64,000 nt of DNA from Paenibacillus oralis (GTDB lineage Bacteria; Bacillota; Bacilli; Paenibacillales; Paenibacillaceae): assembly GCF_003863965.1 (NCBI RefSeq), contig NZ_RRCN01000001.1, positions 7,127,071-7,191,070 on the forward strand, in the 5' to 3' direction. The notes beneath the pieces were generated by a model. The model saw only the letters and a list, made by a program, of their open reading frames with translations, ran no database searches and was not told the DNA's origin. Positions 58,372-64,000 of this stretch are shown piece after piece. Positions within the stretch are counted from its first letter, which is position 1. Every line of letters starts with the position of its first letter. The position numbers and the translations under genes were made by a program.

Positions 58372-59280
58372 TCAATCGGCCGTTGCCACGATCGAATTCA
58401 GGGAAGCGTACGCCAATGGACCGAAGCCTTCCGAAGCTTCGCCATGCGGCATGTTGATCTTAAACGCGTATCCCTGGCCGCCGATATCCTTCACAATGTA
58501 CTCCCGGGTCAGTTTATCTCCGCTGGCAATCAGGAACAAGGAAGCATCACGCATCGATTCGTAAATTTCATCGCCCGAGCGCTCTTCCACCTGGCCCGTT
58601 TTGGACAACTCCGCTTTAGCTTCCTCCGCCAAATCGTCCACGTTGTATCCTGCCGGAAGCTTGACGATGTCCACGTGGTACTCGTTATCGTAGTTCATCA
58701 TCAGCCGATTCGCTTTAGCGTCAAACGAAAACCCGTCAAACGTATACAAAGCGTAACCGTTGCCTTGAGCAAGTTGGGCCGTACGCTCTTCCTTCATGCC
58801 CTCCAGTTCAACCTCGATCGTTTTGGCGGATGGCAAATCGGCTACCGCCGCGTCCTGTTTGGTGCCAGCGGCGGCATCCCCGGCCGCTAAAAGCTTCGTA
58901 AGGACCAACTGCTTCACCGAAGGATCGCCCTCTATGGCCTTCTCCACGTATTCAAACTCCACAGCCGTGCCCTCAGCGATTTCCTGAGCGGCTGCGGACA
59001 AAGTTTCATCCATTTGAAAAGCGGTCGGCACTCCATTCAGCTTGATTTCCACCGAATGATTGTCGATGAGGCCAACGAAAGTCCCTACGGCTTGTTTGGT
59101 TTCTGACGCCTGTTCGGGAGTGGTCTGGCTGCCGTTGTTTTCTTGAACCTGATTGCCTGCGCTACCGTTGCCTTCGTTGCCCGGGTTCCCCGGGTTTGCC
59201 GGTTTGCCGCTGCAGGCGGCAAGCGAGATTGCCAGCAAACTCACGGTTACGATCCCGATCATTTTCGTATGTTTGTTCAA
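58372..59280 (-). CDS. Lipoprotein of unknown function
   Basis: 302 residues from a TTG at 59280 (GGAGGTG 6 nt upstream). The signal peptide ends in the lipobox ISLAACSGK. A low-complexity linker (residues 20-55, Asn/Gly/Pro) leads to a folded part beginning GTFVGLIDNHSVEIKLNG and ending GPLAYASLNSIVA. No family recognised. It follows bdbC by 49 nt on the same strand, so it may be part of that transcript. Confidence 0.75.
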   Translation of the reverse strand: MNKHTKMIGIVTVSLLAISLAACSGKPANPGNPGNEGNGSAGNQVQENNGSQTTPEQASETKQAVGTFVGLIDNHSVEIKLNGVPTAFQMDETLSAAAQEIAEGTAVEFEYVEKAIEGDPSVKQLVLTKLLAAGDAAAGTKQDAAVADLPSAKTIEVELEGMKEERTAQLAQGNGYALYTFDGFSFDAKANRLMMNYDNEYHVDIVKLPAGYNVDDLAEEAKAELSKTGQVEERSGDEIYESMRDASLFLIASGDKLTREYIVKDIGGQGYAFKINMPHGEASEGFGPLAYASLNSIVATAD

Positions 59281-59329
59281 AAACAACACCTCCGCAACCT
59301 TAAACGCCCTTCCCGGCCAAAAGGTTGCG

Positions 59330-59788
59330 TCACGACAAGCCGCCAAGTTCTTCCGTCTCCACCGCCTCGGCCTTACGGCGCGCCGCCAGCAGGCACAAGA
59401 CGATCAGAACAAAAGCGACCAGCGCCATAAACGGAATGGTAATAAAACCAAACCAGCCGCTGCCCAAATAATCCACGTTGCAGGGAACCCCCACTTTGCA
59501 AGGAAGCAGCCGCGCCAGACCCGGTATTTTTTGCTCTCCGTAGTGATAAAGCGAAATCGCCCCGCCGATAATGCTGAGCGGCAGCACGTACGGAATAATG
59601 CTCCGGTCGTTCCGGTAGGCCGCGATGCCCAGCAAAATGACCTGCGGATACATGAATATCCGCTGGAACCAGCAGAGCCGGCACGGTTCATAGTGCAGCA
59701 CCTCGCTGAGATACAAGCTGCCCGCCGTAGCGACCAGCGCGACCAGCCAAGCGAGATAAATGCCGTAATCCCTTAGAAAAGCCCGCAC
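59330..59788 (-). CDS. bdbC: Disulfide oxidoreductase BdbC (DsbB family)
   Basis: 152 residues with four membrane helices. It carries the two redox cysteine pairs of DsbB-type proteins: Cys36/Cys39 in EPCRLCWFQR, and Cys97/Cys103 in LLPCKVGVPC. GTG start with GGAGG 7 nt upstream. It reoxidises its partner BdbD, encoded 19 nt upstream, passing electrons to quinone. Confidence 0.95.
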   Translation of the reverse strand: MRAFLRDYGIYLAWLVALVATAGSLYLSEVLHYEPCRLCWFQRIFMYPQVILLGIAAYRNDRSIIPYVLPLSIIGGAISLYHYGEQKIPGLARLLPCKVGVPCNVDYLGSGWFGFITIPFMALVAFVLIVLCLLAARRKAEAVETEELGGLS

Positions 59789-59807
59789 GCCCGTTCCTCC
59801 CCGTTCG

Positions 59808-60521
59808 TTATTTGCTTTGGAGTTCCTGATCGATATATTTTTTCAGAGCAGCGTAATCGCCAACGTTGCCCGCATACTCCAACCCGTTAATGAAAAACGT
59901 CGGCGTGCTGTCGACGCCAAGCTTGTTCCCTTTGGCGTATTGCGCCTCGACTTCGTTTTGATAGGTTGCTTCCGCAATGTCCTTCTGCAACTGGTCGTAA
60001 TCGATCGGCAGCTTCAGCTCTTTGGCCAATTCGACGAAAAACTCCGCCGAAGCCCATCCGGCATTTTCATCGCCTTGGCGCTCATAAATCGCATCGAAAT
60101 AAGTCCAGTAAGCGTCGCTGTTTTGATGATATACCGCCTGCGCCGCCAGGGCGGCCGTCGTCGAATCCGTCCCGATAAACGGCAGATTCATGAAATAAAA
60201 GGCGACTTTGCCTTGATCTATATAATCCTTAACCAGTTCCGGCTTGATCAGTTGATTTACGTTTTTGCAAGCCGGACACTGGAAGTCGCCAAACTCTACG
60301 ATTTTCACCGGCGCTTCGGCATTCCCTAACACAGGAAGATTCGCGTAATCAAACGACGTCGCCTTTGCTTTCGGCTGGATCGCCAGGACGGCGATGATCA
60401 GCACGAGCAGGACTCCCACCGTGCTGAACCAGATCAATCTTCTCGTTTTTTGTTTTTGCTGCTGCTTAAGCTGCTCGGCTTTGCGCTGGGCCAAAGCGTT
60501 GGTTTTCGTTTTCGGCGGCAT
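59808..60521 (-). CDS. bdbD: Thiol-disulfide oxidoreductase BdbD (DsbA family)
   Basis: 237 residues. A basic N-terminus and one membrane helix (residues 30-48) anchor a thioredoxin-fold domain with the active-site CPAC (Cys82, Cys85) and cis-Pro region GVDSTPTFFING. It forms disulfides in exported proteins. First gene of the bdbD-bdbC-lipoprotein unit. Confidence 0.95.
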   Translation of the reverse strand: MPPKTKTNALAQRKAEQLKQQQKQKTRRLIWFSTVGVLLVLIIAVLAIQPKAKATSFDYANLPVLGNAEAPVKIVEFGDFQCPACKNVNQLIKPELVKDYIDQGKVAFYFMNLPFIGTDSTTAALAAQAVYHQNSDAYWTYFDAIYERQGDENAGWASAEFFVELAKELKLPIDYDQLQKDIAEATYQNEVEAQYAKGNKLGVDSTPTFFINGLEYAGNVGDYAALKKYIDQELQSK

Positions 60522-60679
60522 TCGAACCCTTCTTTCTGATATAAAATTCTATTAAATTCCGGTTATCCTGCAACCATTCTAGTTACAAAAGCGGGTTTCG
60601 TCAAGCTTGGACACCCCTAAGACGAACATCGCCGCAAGCGAGGTCTTTGCCTGCGCAATCCCATACCTTGATGCGCGGG

Positions 60680-60868
60680 ACTCTAAGGGACACCAGCGAC
60701 CTTATTCGCCCATTTCCCGGGTATTTCCCAGGCTAACGGACACACATGACTCTATTTGACTCAAAACCAGTTTATCCGGGCCGATTTGAGGTAAATAAGG
60801 TCATCTGTGTCCGTTACATTTTCAAACCTTCGTTTTTCCGCGGATAACAGCTCTGGTGTCCCTTAGCC
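60680..60868. repeat. Intergenic repeat family D
   Basis: Four units, near 60680, 60731, 60788 and 60842. Units 1-2 read CTAAGGGACACCAG and CTAACGGACACACATGA; units 3-4 are inverted (TCATCTGTGTCCGTTA, CTGGTGTCCCTTAG). The outer pair and the inner pair are each complementary, so the whole element is a nested palindrome. Between bdbD and the L25 gene; the rest of 60522-60950 shows nothing else. Confidence 0.9.
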
Positions 60869-60950
60869 ATCAGAATCCTCTTCTCCTCCCCTCTCTTCCT
60901 GTGCATAATCCTCTACCCGCTGGAAATTTTATAATTTCTGGTATTTTTTT

Positions 60951-60994
60951 GAAAAACGGGCCGCTCCCCACGTGATCGCGCAGGGAACGGCCCG
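60951..60994 (-). terminator. Terminator of the L25 gene
   Basis: In minus-strand reading CGGGCCGTTCCC pairs with GGGAGCGGCCCG, followed by TTTTTC, 57 nt after the stop. Confidence 0.85.
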
Positions 60995-61050
60995 CCTGAT
61001 AGCTGTCTGGACTCCAGGCCTACGATGTTGCCGGCTGTTTATTCGATCCG

Positions 61051-61668
61051 TTATTCGCCGGCGCCCTCGGCCGGTTCCTCGCCGGCATTCCGGGCCGCAT
61101 CCGCGTCCGCAGCACGCGGCAGGACGATCGAAGCCAGCAGCTCGTCCGCTTGCGAATGCAAAACAACGCCGTCCGGAAGCCGTACGTCTCCGGCCAGCAA
61201 TTTACCGCCCGCATCCAGGGATGAAATATCTATGTCCAGGCTGGCCGGCAAAATATCCGGCAGCCCTTCCACTTCCAGCTCCGTTTCTTGGATTTGCAGA
61301 ACCCCGCCAACCTTTGTGCCTTTCGCCGTACCAACCAAGTGCACCGGCATTTTTACGCGGATCGGCTTGTTTTTGGTCACCTGCTGAAAATCGACATGGA
61401 CGATTTTCCCGTTCTGCTGCTGAATATCCTTAATCAGCGCCGGTAAAACCGGTCCTCCTTCCACCTCCAAGTCGAAAAACTCCGATCTTCCGGTGCGAAC
61501 GACCTGCAGCAGCTCCTTCACATCCACATGAACCGCCAGATTTTCGGTTTCCGCCCCGTAGATCACCGCGGGCACGCGGCCGTTTTGTCTCAGCCGGCGC
61601 AGCGACGAACGGTTGAACTCCGTTCGTGGCGCCGCATTCAAATGATAAGCGTGATGGTTTGCATTCAT
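61051..61668 (-). CDS. rplY: Ribosomal protein bL25 / general stress protein Ctc
   Basis: 205 residues. The N-terminal L25 domain binds 5S rRNA (RLRQNGRVPAVIYG, FFDLEVEGGPVLPALIKDIQ). The C-terminal TL5/Ctc beta-domain follows (MPVHLVGTAKGTKVGGVLQI) and the tail is acidic. The two-domain form is typical of Bacillus Ctc. AAGGAGG precedes the ATG. Single gene with its own terminator, divergent from ppk. Confidence 0.95.
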   Translation of the reverse strand: MNANHHAYHLNAAPRTEFNRSSLRRLRQNGRVPAVIYGAETENLAVHVDVKELLQVVRTGRSEFFDLEVEGGPVLPALIKDIQQQNGKIVHVDFQQVTKNKPIRVKMPVHLVGTAKGTKVGGVLQIQETELEVEGLPDILPASLDIDISSLDAGGKLLAGDVRLPDGVVLHSQADELLASIVLPRAADADAARNAGEEPAEGAGE

Positions 61669-61790
61669 CTTGAAACTACCTCCTTGAAATATATAAACTT
61701 CATGGCAGGCGTCAAAAGACGTCGTAATTCCATTTTACTCCTTTTTTCTCGGAAATGTACAAGCAGCGGATCATTTTTCGGAAGGGCGAT

Positions 61791-61826
61791 TTTACATGGA
61801 GTTATATTTTTTACATAGATTTTACA
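61791..61826. promoter_or_regulatory. Pho-box-like array upstream of ppk
   Basis: TTTACA at 61791, TTATAT at 61802, TTTACA at 61810 and TTTACA at 61821. The two outer steps are 11 bp, matching PhoP sites in Bacillus (TTAACA-type hexamers with about 5-nt spacers). It lies 110-145 bp upstream of the ppk start and 123-158 bp upstream of the divergent L25 start. Confidence 0.55.
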
Positions 61827-61936
61827 AAAGGAGGTATTTCGCCGGCATATCGGCATTGTAAAATAAAAGAATAAAGCATTAGCCCAAAAACAAAAACTAT
61901 AAGACAGCTTTTCGGCCAATGGAGGTCATGGTAGAG

Positions 61937-64000
61937 ATGGCGCTTGCAGAAACGAAAAACCAAGGTTCAAGATATTTAAACCGGGATTTAAGCTGGGTGG
62001 AATTCAACCGCCGCGTGCTGAAGGAAGCGAAAGATCCGGAGACGCCTTTGCTGGAAAAAGCCAAGTTTCTCTCAATCGTGTCGAGCAATTTGGACGAGTT
62101 CATGAGCGTGCGCGTGGCCGGAATCCAGGATCAGATCCGCGCGGGTTACACCAAAAAAGATTTTACCGGCTATACGCCTGATGGATTATACCAACGCCTG
62201 ATTTCGCGAATCTCGGCGATGGTCGGCGAGCAGTACCGGACATTCCGGGACCTGTCGAGACAGCTCGCCAAAGAGAACATCGTGTTCCTGAAATACGATG
62301 AGCTGACTTCGACGCAGCGCAAATCGATGGAAACGTATTATCACGATATTATTTTTCCGGTGCTGACGCCGATGGCTGTCGACCAGAGCAGACCGTTTCC
62401 GCTGGTTCATACGGGTTTTGTGTATTTGTCCGTCGTGCTGGAGCGGGAAAAAGAGGCGCGGAAACCGGACGGCGAGGAGGAGAAGGAGCCTTATTTCGCG
62501 ATCGTGCAAATTCCTTCGAACCTGTCCCGCATCATTCCGCTGCCGCATCATTCCAACAGCAAAAAGCAGTCTTTCATTCTGATCGAAGAGCTGATCCGCC
62601 ATCATATTCAAACGCTGTTCAGCGGTTATGTATCGCTCGCCGTACACGAGTTCAGGGTAACCCGAAACGCCGATCTGGCGTTTGACGAAGAAGGGGCCGA
62701 GGATTTGCTCGAGGAGATTGAAAAAGAGCTGCGGAAACGCCGGTGGGGGGCGCCCGTGCGGCTGGAGATCCAAAAGGGCATCCATCCTTACGCACTGGAG
62801 GTGCTGAAGGAGGAATTCGAAATTACGGACGCCGTATTTGAGATCGACGGGCCGCTTGATTTAAGCTTTCTCGGCAAGCTGCCGGGCGTGGTCAAAGGGT
62901 ATCCGAAGCTCCGCTACCCGCAGATCGATCCGGTGTACCCCCGGGAATTCGAAGCCGATGACGATTTTTTCGAAGTGCTTAAGCAAGGGGACGTGCTGGT
63001 CTACCATCCTTACGAAAGCTTCGACGCCGTGACGGATTTCATCAGCCAGGCTTCGGAGGACCCGGCCGTGATGGCGATCAAGATGACGTTGTACCGGGTC
63101 AGCGGCAATTCGCCGCTCATCCGGGCGCTCGCCCGGGCCGCGGAATCGGGGAAGCAGGTTACCGTCGTCGTAGAGCTCAAGGCGAGGTTCGACGAAGAGC
63201 GCAATATCGCCTGGGCCCGCACGCTGGAGAAAGCGGGATGCCACGTCGTGTACGGCTTGGTGGGTCTCAAAACCCATGCCAAAATTTTGCTCGTCGTCCG
63301 GCAGGAAGGCCGTGATTTAAGACGGTACGTGCATGTGGGAACGGGGAATTACAACGACATCACCGCGCGCCTGTATACCGATATCGGCTTGTTTACGACG
63401 GATTCCGCGATCGGCGAGGACGCCTCGCAATTGTTTAACCTGATCACCGGATACTCGGACGCCGGCGAGTGGCAGGCATTTACGCTGGCGCCGACGGGGA
63501 TGAAGGACAAACTGTTTGCGCTGATTCGCCGGGAAGCCGAACACGCCGCGGCCGGAAGGCCGGCCAAAATCATCGCCAAAATGAATTCGCTGTCCAACCA
63601 GGAGATGATCGACGAACTGTACGCCGCTTCCCAGGCCGGGGTGTACATCGATTTGATCGTCCGCGGCGTCTGCTGCCTGCGCCCCGGTGTGGAAGGCCTA
63701 AGCGAACGAATTACGGTGCGCAGCATCGTCGACCGTTTTTTGGAGCATTCGCGTATTTATTATTTTGAAAATGGAGGAGAGCCGGAGGTCTGGCTGTCCA
63801 GCGCGGATTGGATGACGCGCAACCTGACGCGCCGGCTGGAGCTGATGTGTCCCGTGACAAAACCGGAGACCCGGGAGGCGCTCGTGCAGATTTTAATGCT
63901 GTCGCTCTCCGATAACGTCAAAGCGAAGCGGCTTGTGCCAAGCGGCAAATACGAGCCGGTCTCCGGCAGCCAGCCCGTCTGCCGCAGCCAATTTGACGCG
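61937..64000 (+). CDS. ppk: Polyphosphate kinase PPK1, cut by window end
   Basis: 688 codons visible without a stop, near the full length of the family. The ATG at 61937 has GGAGGT 10 nt upstream; an ATG at 61928 is too close to it. Domains in order: N domain (LNRDLSWVEFNRRVL, SIVSSNLDEFMSVRVAG), head domain, and two C domains with GLKTHAKILLVVR (autophosphorylated His447 by comparison with the family) and HVGTGNYNDITARLYTD. It makes polyphosphate from ATP reversibly. An exopolyphosphatase often follows, beyond the window. Confidence 0.96.
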   Translation, partial: MALAETKNQGSRYLNRDLSWVEFNRRVLKEAKDPETPLLEKAKFLSIVSSNLDEFMSVRVAGIQDQIRAGYTKKDFTGYTPDGLYQRLISRISAMVGEQYRTFRDLSRQLAKENIVFLKYDELTSTQRKSMETYYHDIIFPVLTPMAVDQSRPFPLVHTGFVYLSVVLEREKEARKPDGEEEKEPYFAIVQIPSNLSRIIPLPHHSNSKKQSFILIEELIRHHIQTLFSGYVSLAVHEFRVTRNADLAFDEEGAEDLLEEIEKELRKRRWGAPVRLEIQKGIHPYALEVLKEEFEITDAVFEIDGPLDLSFLGKLPGVVKGYPKLRYPQIDPVYPREFEADDDFFEVLKQGDVLVYHPYESFDAVTDFISQASEDPAVMAIKMTLYRVSGNSPLIRALARAAESGKQVTVVVELKARFDEERNIAWARTLEKAGCHVVYGLVGLKTHAKILLVVRQEGRDLRRYVHVGTGNYNDITARLYTDIGLFTTDSAIGEDASQLFNLITGYSDAGEWQAFTLAPTGMKDKLFALIRREAEHAAAGRPAKIIAKMNSLSNQEMIDELYAASQAGVYIDLIVRGVCCLRPGVEGLSERITVRSIVDRFLEHSRIYYFENGGEPEVWLSSADWMTRNLTRRLELMCPVTKPETREALVQILMLSLSDNVKAKRLVPSGKYEPVSGSQPVCRSQFDA

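Overview
The window looks like chromosomal DNA of a Paenibacillus-type Firmicute. Genes carry strong Gram-positive ribosome binding sites, several starts are GTG or TTG, and the gene content fits: Lpl-type sugar transporters without an ATPase, membrane-anchored AraC sensors, pectin side-chain hydrolases, LacI/AraC pairs and a WIAG-tail-like fibre protein. This assignment is inference from content. No rRNA, tRNA or CRISPR array was recognised.

Layout. (1) 1-3.4 kb: a small natural-product-like locus. A carrier protein and a BtrJ-like ATP-grasp ligase lie on the minus strand, divergent from an AraC regulator and a BtrH_N-type acyltransferase/cysteine-protease-fold protein. (2) 3.5-15.4 kb: an AT-richer Rhs/YD-repeat polymorphic toxin island. 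One intact 1658-residue secreted Rhs protein with its immunity gene is followed by two displaced toxin-tip/immunity cassettes, broken copies of the Rhs core, an IS200-type remnant, and a triple LamG protein with a YD-repeat tail. (3) 15.5-34.7 kb: plant cell-wall (rhamnogalacturonan/pectin) utilisation, with a GH2 beta-galactosidase, GH105, Lpl-like ABC transporter, YesS-like sensor/regulator, LacI regulator, UxaB, UxaA, CE12 acetylesterase and a Gfo/Idh/MocA oxidoreductase, plus GH28 and GH43 relics. (4) 34.9-37.8 kb: Uma2-family nuclease, VanX-like dipeptidase, YhaM-like exoribonuclease. (5) 37.9-44.6 kb: a cheA-cheW-mcp-cheR-cheB operon preceded by a c-di-GMP-I (GEMM) riboswitch with its own terminator. 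(6) 44.8-52.5 kb: a giant 2552-residue decapeptide-repeat fibre protein. (7) 52.8-58.3 kb: GH127 arabinofuranosidase, AraC regulator, and a beta-helix protein. (8) 58.4-64 kb: a lipoprotein, the BdbC/BdbD disulfide pair, ribosomal protein L25/Ctc, and polyphosphate kinase (cut by the window end) behind a Pho-box-like array.

How they work together. Regions 3 and 7 describe a pectin-side-chain forager: LacZ and GH127 trim galactan/arabinan, CE12 deacetylates, GH105 opens unsaturated rhamnogalacturonan disaccharides, the transporter imports them, and UxaB/UxaA feed tagaturonate/altronate into central metabolism. The che operon under a c-di-GMP switch next to a huge putative fibre suggests a motile-to-sessile decision. 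The Rhs island is a contact-dependent or secreted competition module with cassette turnover.

Two results stand out beyond gene calls. Four sequence-unrelated families of intergenic repeats (A-D) share one architecture: about 190-200 bp holding quasi-palindromic units spaced roughly 50/60/50 bp, normally four of them. The displaced Rhs cassettes share homologous entry (Rhs core) and exit (terminator) sequences, and one immunity gene appears to use an AUU start.
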